A DNA stretch of 64,000 nt from Blepharisma stoltei (lineage: Eukaryota; Ciliophora; Heterotrichea; Heterotrichida; Blepharismidae): the NCBI GenBank assembly GCA_914767885.1, contig CAJZBQ010000003.1, positions 372,001-436,000 on the forward strand, written 5' to 3'. Numbering within the stretch: the stretch's first letter is position 1; each line of letters starts with the position of its first letter. The position numbers and the translations under genes were made by a program. The notes under the pieces are model-generated. The model did not search any database and was not told the DNA's origin. It saw only the letters and a program-made list of their open reading frames with translations. Below, piece by piece: positions 54,549-64,000 of the stretch.

Positions 54549-57124
54549 TTAAAGCGTGTATCTAGCGCCTGTTGATATTTTAACCACCCGGTCTGCCCAT
54601 TCGATCATAAGATCTTGCATTTCTACAAAGAAATCTTTTAATATTTTATACACTGTATCAATTTCAGGGACAGCTAGCAGTAAATGTGAGACACTGTCGT
54701 TGTTTCTCTAAATAATGTTTACAGGTCCCAGTTTCATTGACTTTTTTCTATTTAAAATCTCATTTTCATCGACAACTGCATCTTGTGGCTCTCTCGAAGT
54801 TCTTGTAAACTTTGTTAGAATTAAAGTCTGTAGTATTGAAGCTAAAACCTTCAAGTTGCTAAATAAAAATTACTTCGGAGCTCTTGAGTTCATTCTGATA
54901 GGCAAGTTATGTGCTGAAGGGTTCAACAGAAACTCCTTAATCAAAATCCTTGTAATAAAGAAAAAAGCAATCATCATCCACTTTTTTTCGTCAGTTTGGT
55001 TCGTCAGGGCTCCAAAATGATTAAAACTAAGCCTAGCCTTCTCAAAGCCTAGAAGGTACTCCTGAGGTATATATGCACCATTAGAAGTCAGTTTGTCTAT
55101 AAATAACCTCAGCTGGCGTGGCATTTCTTCTTCATTTGTGTGCTCTAATAATCCATCTAAGAAGCCCCTGACTCTTACTTGTAATTTCAGAAGTTTTGCA
55201 TTTAAAGCATCTGGCTTTCCTTTATTCCACCAATTATCTTTTCCAGTGATGTCTAAGTCTAAATTTGGATCATTCAGTATAGAAGTCAATGTAACTCTAG
55301 ATGCTTTGAGTACTCAGGACTGGGCGACTTCTAAGTAGAGGGTTATTGAGTCATTCATATTTTTAATAGCATCGTTTTTCATTAATCCTTTTCTTTTAAG
55401 AACAGATGAATAAGTTAAAATAGGAAATAAAACGCCCAATACATATCCTCTTAATCTAGAAATCCCTCTAAGTTTTTGTTTGGCTGCTTCAGTTTCTTTA
55501 TTCATACGTTCTTTTTTCAATCTCTGATATAATTTGGCTTTTTCTTCAACTGACATATTAGGATTGAATTCATATTTTTTTTGTTCTTCTAGATACCTTT
55601 TATTTTCTTCATCTTCGTTATCAAGAAATTCATCAATAGAAGGAGCTGGATTGTGTTTAGGAGATTGTAGGCTGCTCAATGGAGGCGAACGAGATCTTGA
55701 AGGTACCCTTCTTCCATATTCGTACCCATTAGGAGGCATATTATAGGGTCGCTGAGTTTGCATGCCTTTTACCATTTCTGTGATGGTTTCTTGCTGCTAT
55801 ATAAATTAAAATGAAGCAGTGAGCCAATTCATCCTCTTACTCCCCCCCTCCGTGAGTGAACAAAACCATTAGAAAAATCGCTATTTTTTGCCCAAAAAAC
55901 CCACCCTCCGTGAGTGAACAAAAATTTTTTAATAGAAAAATATTTTATGGAAAAAATTTTGATATATAAATGATAATTAGTATAATGAAATCTAGAGCTA
56001 ATTCTGTTTAATTTTGAACGAATTGCATTTTAAAACATAAATTTTATAAATTAAATTTATATTTGCTTTCCAATTTTTGCAAATTAGGATTTTTTGAAAT
56101 TTCGAAAAAAAAATTTTTTTATAAAATTTATATATAAATTGTTTTAAAAAAAAAAAATTAGAGTGAACAAAATTTTTTTGTTCACTCACGGAGGGGGGGG
56201 AGTTAATACCTGCACCTGCTTGAGCTGAGCTGAGGACCTTATGGAAGGGAGGATAGCATTCAGGGTGTGCATCAGGCCAGGTTTACTTGCGTAACGCCAA
56301 CAGCATGTTTCACTTCAGGCCATAGTTTTTACCCCATGAGGAGACGGAGTGTAGGATTGGAAAGGGAGCCCCAGAAATCCAGCGAGACTGCTCCTGGCCA
56401 ATCGGAAACGTTTCACGGAGGGATACCAGGTACTGCGTCCTGGGATTTAAAATTCCATCTTTAGCTAGCAGATGACCAGAAAATTCGATTTTGATTTTCT
56501 GGAAGTTGAAACTGTTGAAGCTCGGTATGGTGACCCAGCGTCTTAGTCCTTATTAGTGAGAAGTAACAAAATGGAAGGTCATATCCGGACTGTTAAGCAA
56601 GCGGTGGAGAAAATGAGGCGAGTCTTATAATCTTAACTAATGTTAATGCTAATGGTTTCTTGCTGCTTTTGCATTGCTTTCATTATTTCGGTAAATTGGT
56701 TTTCAAATTGGGGTTGCATAGGAGGAGGAGGTGGTGGTGGTAGAGGAGGAGGGGGTGAAAGCTGTTTTTTCGACTCATTTCTTTCTAATAAACTCATTAC
56801 AGAGTTTACTCTTCCTATAAGAGTTTTCCTTTTTTCATTGATTTCTTTTTCTTTCATAATCTCTTTTAGGTCTTTCAATTCATCTTTTAGTACCGTGTTA
56901 TATACGGAATTTCTGGTTTTTCAATAATATTGGCTGTCATAATGAGGAGACGGGAGAACTGCATATGATGCAGGTTTCGGATAATTCATTTGAAGGTTTG
57001 TTGGGGCAAAACTTTGTGGAGGCGATGATGAAATCTTGAAAAAAGGATATATAGGACTTCTAGCTGAAACAGCTGGGCTTTGTGACATGATTTGTTGTCC
57101 GAAATTTGACATACGAGTGTCCAT
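54549..57124 (-). CDS. Proline-rich N-terminus plus conserved-looking helical domain, function unknown
   Basis: 558 aa after removal of an 869-bp insert (55783-56651) and two 15-nt introns, 54859-54873 (GTAATTTTTATTTAG) and 54708-54722 (GTAAACATTATTTAG). The N-terminal ~70 residues are Ser/Pro/Tyr-rich. A Lys/Glu coiled coil and a polyproline run follow (LSPPPPLPPPPPPPMQP), a profilin or SH3-type ligand. The C-terminal ~300 residues look folded and helical (RLRGYVLGVLFPILTYSSVLKRK; RLFIDKLTSNGAYIPQEYLLGFEKARLS; MIEWADRVVKISTGARYTL). TGA-Trp at AQS-W-VLKAS and SQYY-W-KTRN. I recognise no family. Confidence 0.72.
55783..56651 (+). mobile_element. Retroposon insertion with 16-bp target duplication lacking TA, with nested BogoMITE
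   Basis: Direct repeat ATGGTTTCTTGCTGCT at 55783-55798 and 56652-56667. Removing one repeat plus the insert restores MQKQQETITEMVKGMQ. The element ends with a short irregular tail (CTTAACTAATGTTAATGCTA), and a BogoMITE-type MITE sits near its left end. No TA is shared between the two repeat copies; the bases just before them are TG and TA. Confidence 0.82.
55840..56202. mobile_element. BogoMITE-type MITE, copy 4, nested in retroposon
   Basis: 363 bp, CTCCCCCCCTCCGTGAGTG and complement, TTA direct repeats at 55837-55839 and 56203-56205. The right half has a small deletion relative to copies 1 and 2 (the inner CTCCGTGAG before the final hairpin is missing). Confidence 0.9.
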
Positions 57125-57170
57125 TTTACTTTAATTTTATTATTTTAAAACCCAGCTCATATCCTATAGC

Positions 57171-57811
57171 CCACAAATTCTTGAACTTAAACTTATTACA
57201 GATCGGGTGGCTTGCCTATTGGTAGCGCAGTAACCAAGGATTCCTCAGATATTCATCCTCTTTGCGATATCGTCAAGGAGAAGTGGTTTGAATGAGATGA
57301 TGATTCGCCGGATAACCAAGGCTCGCGACAGCACTCTTCTTCAGTGCCTGTTGCCATAGCTATCTGAAGTATATAGTTCTGTATCTCTGTCTCCTTCCTG
57401 CCTTGCCGACTCCAGTGTAAAGTGGGAAGGCTATGGACTTCTGTGGATTTGCTGCTTGATTAACTGAAGGTTGTCCCGCAATCCCAAAAAATATAATTTC
57501 TAGTCATCTCGACAAAAAAGGAAAAATTAAAAGCCTGAGGCTTAGCTCTCATTTTCACGCTAGAAAGTTGCCCTATTATTCCAAGCATTGACTGCCGACG
57601 ATTATGGGCTTTCCCTTTTCGTCTGGACCCACCCTTTCCCTCAAGCTAAAATCCAATTCTTTAAACTTTACTAGAATTGCTTACCTAACATAGCTGCCTA
57701 TTTCTGGGTTGACAAACCTTGCAGAATAAATAAACATGCCCTCGAGGCTGCACTTCTGGGTGGCAATACTCAAGCCTCGACGCCATATTTAATAATACAG
57801 TCCACAAATTC
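57171..57811 (-). mobile_element. Intergenic retroposon with 10-bp target duplication
   Basis: Direct repeat CCACAAATTC at 57171-57180 and 57802-57811. Head AAATATGGCGTCG in reverse near 57785. Shares GTTGCCC and CTTTCCCTTTTCG blocks with 53500-53620. It lies only 3 bp beyond the stop codon of the RCC1 gene. Confidence 0.82.
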
Positions 57812-57814
57812 AAA

Positions 57815-59200
57815 TTACTCTTTTGTTGATAGCTGAAATGATGAGTTCTCAACTCCTGAAGATTGATTAAGAATATTCAGAGTTTTTGCTTGTAAAGATC
57901 CGCTATAAGGTCCAACTATAATAGAACTAAAAGTTCCTCCTAGCCCTACCGCACAAATATTTCTTCCAATCAGTTCATCCACCATTCTAGGTCTAAATAT
58001 AGAATTTCCTGACTTAATCCCTAGCCTTCCAGCAGTATTATCTCCCCAAGCGAACAAATCTCCTTCACTTGTCAACAACGCAGAATGTGAATCTCCACAA
58101 AATATAAACCTAGTCGTTACATCAGATTCCCCAAGCATTCCTCTTGTTTCAATTTCTTGAGGCTCATAGCTCCTATTGGCATCGATTCCACATTGGCCTT
58201 CACTGTTATCTCCAAATGCAAAGACTTTTCCAGACTCTTCTAGTACCACAGAATGTCTAGCCCCAGCAGCTACATCTAGCACTGGTAGATTCTTAAAATA
58301 AGGAATCAGCCCTGGAGCGGATTTATAAGTGATTTCTCTAGGGAATCCAAGTTCGCCATAAGTATTGTCACCTACTGAGTATACTCTTCCTGACTGGGTT
58401 GATAAGATTGCATGCATTTTTCCCATAGAAATTCTTTTTATGCTGTCTCCAGCTGGAAGTTCAAATTGAAGCTCTTTTGGTTCTCGTTGTTTTAGCCCGT
58501 TAAACCATTCACCTCATATAAGGATTTTTCCAGATTCTGATTAAATTTTACGTAAAACTGCAGCTGATCTCATTTGTCCAGCAAAAATAGAATTAACACT
58601 TTCTTGGTATTTTTCTCGCAATGGGACTTCTGTTGGGATATGTCTATGTTCTCTATCCAAAAATCCGCAGCCAGTTTCATGCCCAAAAGCCATCACAACT
58701 CCATCCCCATTTGATATTTCTTCTTTTACAAGAATCAAAGAATGATATGCCCCTGCAGCAATATCAACAATCTATATATGCTTCACCTTAAACCCAGGGA
58801 TATTAAATGCGCTAAGTTTTTCATTTATTCTGGATTCTGAGACAATTTCTTCATTGCTTTTGTTTTCTTCTAAAAGTTTTGGGTCTCTTGCACACTGACC
58901 ATAGGTGTTATTTCCTGCAGAAAGTACATAATTAACTTCGGTTAAAAACAAGACATGGTCAGACCCACAAGCAATTTTGATGATCCCTTGCTTTCCAAAA
59001 GAGTCTGGGATTCGCTTTAAATGTAAATCAGTTGGCCCAACTCCATAGATAAACACAATGTAGGGAGATCATAGTTTTTGAGTTGCAGGGTCTGATCTGA
59101 CTTATGATTACTTTTCTGATTTAGGAAGTAGCCTTGTGTTATCACCAACATTTATATCGTCTCCAGCAAAGCAGCAGCAGATCTTTCGCCAGAATGACAT
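57815..59200 (-). CDS. RCC1-repeat (seven-bladed propeller) protein with Cys-rich N-terminus
   Basis: 446 aa after removal of three 15-nt introns: 59097-59111 (GTAATCATAAGTCAG), 58772-58786 (GTGAAGCATATATAG) and 58537-58551 (GTAAAATTTAATCAG). Starts MSFWRKICCCFAGDD; the CCC cluster could be palmitoylated (inference). RCC1 repeats follow: IIKIACGSDHVLFLTE, SAGNNTYGQCA, KIVDIAAGAYHSLILV, GKILIWGEW, RVYSVGDNTYGELGF, VLDVAAGARHSVVLEESGKVFAFGDNSEGQCG, DLFAWGDNTAGRLG. RCC1-like proteins act as GEFs or scaffolds; no Ran-specific feature is visible. No IES in this gene. Confidence 0.88.
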
Positions 59201-59483
59201 AATTTTAAGAATTAGATGCAAATATAGTTTTATAAATCAGCGTTAAAGTTTTGGAATTATTTTATTTTTGCTTACTACTTTCCATTAAGAGCAAGCAAGG
59301 TTTTTCTGCTCGTTCTTTAAGGAGCTAATTTTTTCATAAATAATATAAAAAAAAAATAATTTAATTGAAAATTTATTTGTTAAAACTGCAAGTTAACTAA
59401 ATATTTTATAAAATTATCTAGAGGTCTCACTTGCAAAAATTATTGTTATATATCAAAATATTTTAATAATGCATTCTTGGTCA

Positions 59484-61573
59484 CTATGAAGCAGGTGGAA
59501 TTAGTGCAGTAAGTATGATAAATAACTCTGAAATAAAGCAACAATAGATTATAAACATCATCCCATAAGGAGATTTCCGTCCACCTGTGTACTCACATAT
59601 AATTCCATACACAATAGGCGCTGGAAGATATCCTAATAAATTTGTCACAACTGAAGCAAATGAGCTTGCTAATGGCTTCATGTTGTTTTTGACAGAGCTT
59701 ATCATAATTCCTGTTAGCACAGGCATAACTCCACCTCCAAAGAATAAAATAAACCAGAAAAGCATTGCAAACATTTCAAGACTTCCGACAAATGGCAATG
59801 GCAATGCAAAGATACATCCAAGAAACCCAAGTAATCCACATAATTTTTTTGCTCTTTCTCCATTATAGCCGCCGCATCTATGGCATAAATAACCCCCTCC
59901 AGCAACCCCTAAGGTAGGTGCAGTTAAGCAAGTAACAGCATAAGGCGTAAATATTGAAGTTCCTTTAATTTTAAGCACATTTAATAAATAATCAGTTGTT
60001 CAGAACTGTGCTCCTGTTACTACAAAATAGCTTGTCATTATCCCACATATTGACCATAAATAAGTAGGATTTGTCAGCAGTTGATAAATTTTTTTCTTTA
60101 CACCATTCTCGTGAGCTAGTAAAAACATTAAATAAGACTTAAAAAAATCTATAAGGATAAAAAAATTCGATATAAAATTCTTTATATTAATAGTAATAAT
60201 AATAATAATTATTATTATTATTATCGTTATTTGCAGATATTTAAACTTTACCACCTAAGTGTGGATTTTTTTCCGTGTGTGAAAAGGTGTTTTTCACGTG
60301 TGGAGCCCTTTTGATTTCACATGCAGAATCCTCTTTTCACACGCGGAAAAAAAATCCACACTTAGGTGGTAAAGTTTAAAAATCTGCAAATAACGATACA
60401 ACTTTTAATACATAAATTGTATGAATTAAATCTCTTATCGTTAGTTGCATGTTTTTGAGCATTGCAACCTACATGTGGAATAATCTTTTCACACACGTAG
60501 AAAAGATTCAACATGTAGGTTGCAATGCTCAAAAGCAAGCAATTAACGATAGAATCTTTAAAGATTTAAAGATATAAAATTTTAAAAAATTAATGCCTCA
60601 TAAGTGATCGAAATTTTCTCGGCTCACCAAGAGGAGGATTAATTTCTTTTTCTCGTGAGTTAAAGATAATAAACTTTCACTTTGCCTTTTTGCAAGAGCA
60701 TCTTCAGAATAATGTATCATGCTTGATGGGAAAAATTGCAATATTATTGCACAAGGTATAAATAAAGCGCCTTGTATTATAAAGCTATATTCCCACTAAA
60801 TACGTTTTACATCCCAATATTCAGTAATGGCTGCAGTTAGAATATATCCAAACATCATCCCAAATGGAACAGTTAGTTGAAGGTATGTCAGTCATAATGT
60901 TTTTTGATTTTCTGAAGCAAAAATATCAATTCACGCTGGAATATAAGCGATTAGGAAAACCTGTATATAATTTACTTGGAAAAAGCCTGTCATAAATCTC
61001 GATAAATAAACAAGAGCAATGCTATTTGAGGAGACTGGAAAGAGAGCTATAAAAATACATATTGAAAATAATGCAATCGTTAGGACAAATTTAGGGCTTA
61101 GTTTTTGGAAGCAAATTCCTGCAGCAATGCCGCCGATAGCTATACCTAAAAAGACCAGTGAGCCTAATGCTCCCAATTCCATTTTGCTTACTCTTTCATT
61201 TTACAAGCAGCACAATAATTGGGCAAAAAGTTTACTTTTATGGAAATAAGCTAAATAATTTAGTTTAAAATAATTATATATATATAATAAATACTATTAT
61301 AGCGAGATCTCTACCTAATTATATTAAACTTAAGACAGCTTACATTCTTAAGCGATTTTTCAAATTCAAATTTTAAAATCTGAAAAGCATTTATAATAAA
61401 AAAAACCTACTCAAAGAGACTAAAAATCTCTCTAGCTTCAAAAGTGAGAGAGTCAGGCCTAAATCAAATGAGATTTCATTTGTTGCTGCTGGAATTGAGC
61501 CATGATCCATGTTGATGCACGTATTTACAGTCAAAAATAGTAAAAATATTAAAGTTGTAGCTGCACTTCCCAT
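59484..61573 (-). CDS. Major facilitator superfamily transporter
   Basis: 419 aa after removal of IESs 60117-60660 and 61189-61459 and a 15-nt intron 60796-60810 (GTAAAACGTATTTAG). About 12 membrane helices are visible. The first helix ends in MDHGSIPAATNEISFDL, then SKMELGALGSLVFLGIAIGG, a pattern shared with spinster-like and related MFS members. The large central loop ends SLAHENGVKKKIYQLL. The second half has GGGYLCHRCGGYNGERAK, and PAPIVYGIICEYTGGR near the end. TGA-Trp at AQF-W-TTDY and IPA-W-IDIF. The substrate cannot be read from sequence. Confidence 0.85.
60222..60398. mobile_element. TATCGTTA-family palindromic MITE, long copy
   Basis: 177 bp with ~75-bp inverted arms: TATCGTTATTTGCAGAT...CCACCTAAGTGTGGA...CCGTGTGTGAAAAG and complement. 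Confidence 0.88.
60436..60551. mobile_element. TATCGTTA-family palindromic MITE, short copy
   Basis: 116 bp with ~50-bp inverted arms: TATCGTTAGTTGCATG...GAGCATTGCAACCTACATG and complement. Shares the TATCGTTANTTGC terminus with its neighbour 38 bp away, but has a different interior. Confidence 0.88.
61189..61459. mobile_element. TA-bounded IES near the 5' end of the MFS gene
   Basis: 271 bp; TA 61189-61190 and 61460-61461. The ends are imperfect inverted repeats (CTCTTTCATTTTACAAGC; CTCTCTCACTTTTGAAGC). Excision gives ATNEISFDLSKMELGALGS. Confidence 0.82.
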
Positions 61574-61723
61574 TTGTTGCTCCTGTTTAATTAATTCAAT
61601 TTAGAGTTTAATGGCATATTTATGATAAAAGCTCAGAAATTGCTATCATGAAAATAGCAGTCTAAATAAATAAGCTATATCATGATTTTATTTTCGTCTA
61701 AATCTAAATATTTTAATAATTTC

Positions 61724-62432
61724 CCCCTTATGAATTGGAGCAGAAATCTGTAAAATTTGTATTTTTGGGTACTTTAACCCCCTTTAAATTGTTTTTCAAA
61801 AGAAAAATATTATTGATAAAATAATAATTTTTATAAATCAGCTTTGACCTAATTTAATAAACAAAATGCAAGTAGAAATTATTGTGCTCAAATTTATATT
61901 TTTTTAAATGTTTATTTAAAATAAATTTAAAGTTGAAAATATAGTTTTATTGGCCTAATTTAATGGACAAAAAGCAAGTAGAATGCTATTTAAACATTTA
62001 TCATACTAAATCTATTAATTCTATTATTTAATTATTTATAAAAATAAATTAAAATTCAAAGTATTGTGATAAATTTTATATTATTTTAACAAATATTTAA
62101 TGATGAAAATAGTTTTGACCTAATTTTTTAGATAGCCATTTAAACAATTTTTATACTGAATCGATTATTTTTTATATAATTCTTCATAAAAATAAACTAT
62201 AATTTAGCTTATTGCTCCAAATTATGGCAAAATTAATAATTTTTCTAATTAATTTTGACCTATTTTAATGAAAGCAGTGAAGTAGATAATATTTAAGCAA
62301 TTTTTTACACTTTATCGATTATTTTTTAATTATTTCTTCATAAGATATTATTTTGCTCAATTTATATTTATTAAGATTTTAAAAATTTTAAATAAAAATA
62401 TTTTAAAACCCTTTAAATTGAACAGGAGAGTA
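61724..62432. repeat. Decayed TTTAAATTGGAAC-family MITE in intergenic DNA
   Basis: Left end CCCCCTTATGAATTGGAGC, with an internal ACCCCCTTTAAATTG; right end CCTTTAAATTGAACAGGAGAG. The interior is AT-rich with diverged internal repetition (ATTTTGACCTAATTTA recurring about every 150 bp). No clear flanking duplication. Confidence 0.6.
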
Positions 62433-62569
62433 AAAGTTGAAATTTACAGAAGCAAAAATTAGCCACCACCTCGGTAATTTTACACATGAAACTTTTTTGG
62501 AAAATTTAGTTAGTTTTAATATCTGAAAAATGATTAGTTTATATAATAAAATCGTAAAAATTGCAATCG

Positions 62570-63616
62570 TTATGCATTATTTGGTGATCCAGAAAATTCA
62601 TCAATTGATGGAGGAGTATATGATACCTCATAAAAAGCGTTCAGTGAATTTCTATATATTCTCGGTGATTTCGAGTGTGTTTTATTTATCGTATCCTCAT
62701 ATTTCTTTGATCTAATCGATGAAATTTCAGGGAAAATTGAAGATTTTTTATTTCCGATTACAAAATCTCCATCAAGTTCAGAATCTTTTTGCCTCTTTCT
62801 CATAATATTTGTGAATTCATTATAAGGCTCAGAAATGTATTCAAAATTTGTAAAAAATGTTGTATCTTGCTTAATTCTTGATATAAAAGGCTTTGAATTT
62901 GACTTGCTGATTTGGCCAGTAGGTGTTACTGCATTTGTATTTCCTATTACACCAGTTGAATTCAAGCTCATCTTCTCATTAAGTGGTTTCTTTGAAAACT
63001 TAAAAGTTAGGGGTCCAATGATTTTGTTTTTATCATTTTTTCTCAAAGTTTGCATAAAATTGGCTCCATGCCAAACGACAGTGGATTTTTGACAGTGTAC
63101 ATTTCATCGAAATACATTTGGTCGAAAAATTTTAAATAGTGTGACATTTGGTCAAAAATTAACGTTTTTTTTCGGTCAAATGTCTCACTATCAAAAAATT
63201 TCAGCCAAAAATAATTCGGTGAAATGGACACTATCAAAAAGACAATGTCATTGGGCCTGCACCCCCATAAAATTTGCTTCATTATAAGGATCATTAATTT
63301 TTTCTCTCATCAAAGATTTTGATCTGAATTTTACTTTTTTCGGGATTGGGCTATGTTTTAGCTCATCCCTGAATCTATAGGACAAAGGAGATACATTTGG
63401 TATAGTCCCATTCTTAATTACTGCTTAATAAATACCCTCATAAAGATCTTCATTAAGACTTGTTTGTTCTCATAAAGCAAGGCGTTCTTTAAACCTATCA
63501 GTTAATAAACTATTTTTTCTTTCCCTAATCTCTTTTAATTTGTCTTTATATTTTTCTTGATACTTCTTGGCTTCCTCGATATTAGATTGCCTTTTATGAA
63601 GATATCGGTTAAACAT
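62570..63616 (-). CDS. Basic, Ser-rich protein of unknown function
   Basis: 272 aa after removal of intron 63421-63435 (GTATTTATTAAGCAG) and IES 63055-63267. Starts MFNRYLHKRQSNIEEAKKYQEKYKDKLKEIRERKNS, a charged helix. The rest is Ser/Lys-rich with scattered SP sites (SPIPKKVKFRSKS, THSKSPRIYRNS, GSPNNA). TGA-Trp at LAL-W-EQTS. No domain recognised; the style resembles the STPGR paralogues and other ciliate cytoskeletal linkers. Confidence 0.7.
63055..63267. mobile_element. TIR-bearing IES with ~90-bp imperfect inverted arms
   Basis: 213 bp; TA 63055-63056 and 63268-63269, inside the direct repeat CATAAAATT. The arms pair along most of the length (CGACAGTGGATTTTTGACAGTG against the complement of CACTATCAAAAAGACAATGTC). 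Excision restores NEANFMQTLRKNDKN. Confidence 0.85.
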
Positions 63617-63719
63617 AGCTTTTATAATTTTATTTAAATTATGCAAAGTATCAATATAAAATATTCATAATAATTTTAAATTAGATAATCCAAAAAAATG
63701 TGTCATTTAGTTGTTTCTG

Positions 63720-64000
63720 TTACCTATATCTATCAGAATATCGCAGATGAATTAAGCCATCTACGCTGGCTAAGCGTTTGAGGTTTTTCAGGCTTTCGCT
63801 GTAGTTTATATGCAATCCATCTGTTTTATAAATATATATATTTTGGTTTTTAGAAATTCCAAGCATTCTTTTCATAATCAGCACCAGTTGCGTCCCACTG
63901 CATTCTTCAAAGATTTTAACTTTATTCTTTTTTAGACTAGGAATTCTAGAATCATTTTTCGGCATCAATTTAAGTCCTATGAAGCCTTCTTCAACCTGGT
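63720..64000 (-). CDS. Partial protein at right edge, unknown
   Basis: At least 93 codons, open to the window edge (...QVEEGFIGLKLMPKNDSRIPSLKKNKVKIFEEC). It ends LVLIMKRMLGISKNQNIYIYKTDGLHINYSESLKNLKRLASVDGLIHLRYSDRYR. The last ~70 residues could be a ubiquitin-like or similar small beta-grasp fold, but this is only an impression. The true start lies outside the window. Confidence 0.55.
   Translation of the reverse strand, partial: QVEEGFIGLKLMPKNDSRIPSLKKNKVKIFEECSGTQLVLIMKRMLGISKNQNIYIYKTDGLHINYSESLKNLKRLASVDGLIHLRYSDRYR

Larger units (their letters stand above)
60117..60660. mobile_element. TA-bounded IES in MFS gene with two nested palindromic MITEs
   Basis: 544 bp. Direct repeat TTCTCGTGAG(C/T)TA at 60106-60118 and 60650-60662, with TA at its end, resembling a target duplication. 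Only this boundary keeps the frame (SLLSLAHENGVKKK). It contains an (AAT)n/(ATT)n tract and two TATCGTTA-ended palindromes. Confidence 0.82.

Noticed and set aside
60133..60590. First-choice IES boundaries in the MFS loop
   Set aside because: They gave a length not divisible by three. The 60117-60660 pair, within a 13-bp direct repeat, keeps the frame.
1..64000. Broken genes interpreted as pseudogenes
   Set aside because: Breaks disappear together when TA-bounded inserts and 15-nt introns are removed, catalytic motifs are intact, and rebuilt lengths are multiples of three.
1..64000. Mycoplasma or mitochondrial origin suggested by UGA=Trp and low GC
   Set aside because: The genes are eukaryotic nuclear ones (kinesin, TOP3B, ALG6, RCC1) with spliceosomal introns.
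1..64000. CRISPR arrays, operons, ribosome binding sites, riboswitches
   Set aside because: None seen, and none expected in a eukaryotic nuclear sequence.

Overview
The window looks like germline (micronuclear) DNA of a heterotrich ciliate, most probably Blepharisma. Three things seen in the sequence support this. (1) UGA is read as Trp: in-frame TGA falls at conserved Trp positions, for example GSLP-W in the casein kinase (10855-10857) and YQ-W-VYRAKF in topoisomerase III (7199-7201), while TAA and TAG are always true stops or lie in an intervening sequence. (2) Spliceosomal introns are 15 nt (11 cases) or 16 nt (1 case), GT...AG, with an A six bases from the 3' end. (3) Most genes are broken by AT-rich or repeat-filled inserts, nearly all bounded by a direct TA. 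Removing each insert from one TA to the next restores the reading frame and a conserved protein. These are internal eliminated sequences (IESs). For every complete gene in which I placed inserts, the rebuilt coding length is a multiple of three.

Layout: kelch protein (-, cut by the left edge); IWS1/Spn1 (+); small MGN protein (-); TOP3B (+); CK1-like kinase with a CaaX end (+); secreted-domain/7TM protein (+); ALG6 with an E2/RWD-like N-terminus (-); coiled-coil gene (+); small acidic gene (-); OSCP1-like (-); MGGCC coiled-coil gene (+); basic Ser-rich gene (+); peroxiredoxin-like (-); tandem inositol polyphosphate kinase (-); acid sphingomyelinase-like (+); KIF21-like kinesin (-); coiled-coil gene (-); two tandem STPGR/SHIPPO-motif paralogues (+,+); a giant rotatin-like ARM protein (-); Pro-rich gene (-); RCC1 protein (-); MFS transporter (-); small basic gene (-); a partial gene at the right edge (-). 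Genes are packed tightly, often 30-400 bp apart, as expected of a genome whose somatic copy is compact. The set leans to cilia and cytoskeleton (KIF21, rotatin, OSCP1, STPGR, coiled coils) plus housekeeping functions. I see no operon logic.

Inserted DNA falls into classes: (a) short unique TA-bounded IESs (about 36-230 bp); (b) MITEs with CTCCCCCC-CTCCGTGAGNGAAC terminal inverted repeats, which fit the BogoMITE of Blepharisma as I recall it; (c) MITEs with CTCCCCC-TTTAAATTGGAAC ends; (d) GC-richer SINE/LINE-like retroposons with an AAATGGCG-type head, a short tandem tail and 7-16 bp target-site duplications; (e) palindromic foldback elements, including one about 1.5 kb long with about 745 bp arms. 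They nest in each other up to four levels deep inside one rotatin-gene IES. The most notable points are that retroposon target duplications often contain the TA later used as the excision junction, that both CTCCCC-type MITE families sit in TNA (not strictly TA) duplications, and that copies in the window serve as each other's empty-site controls.
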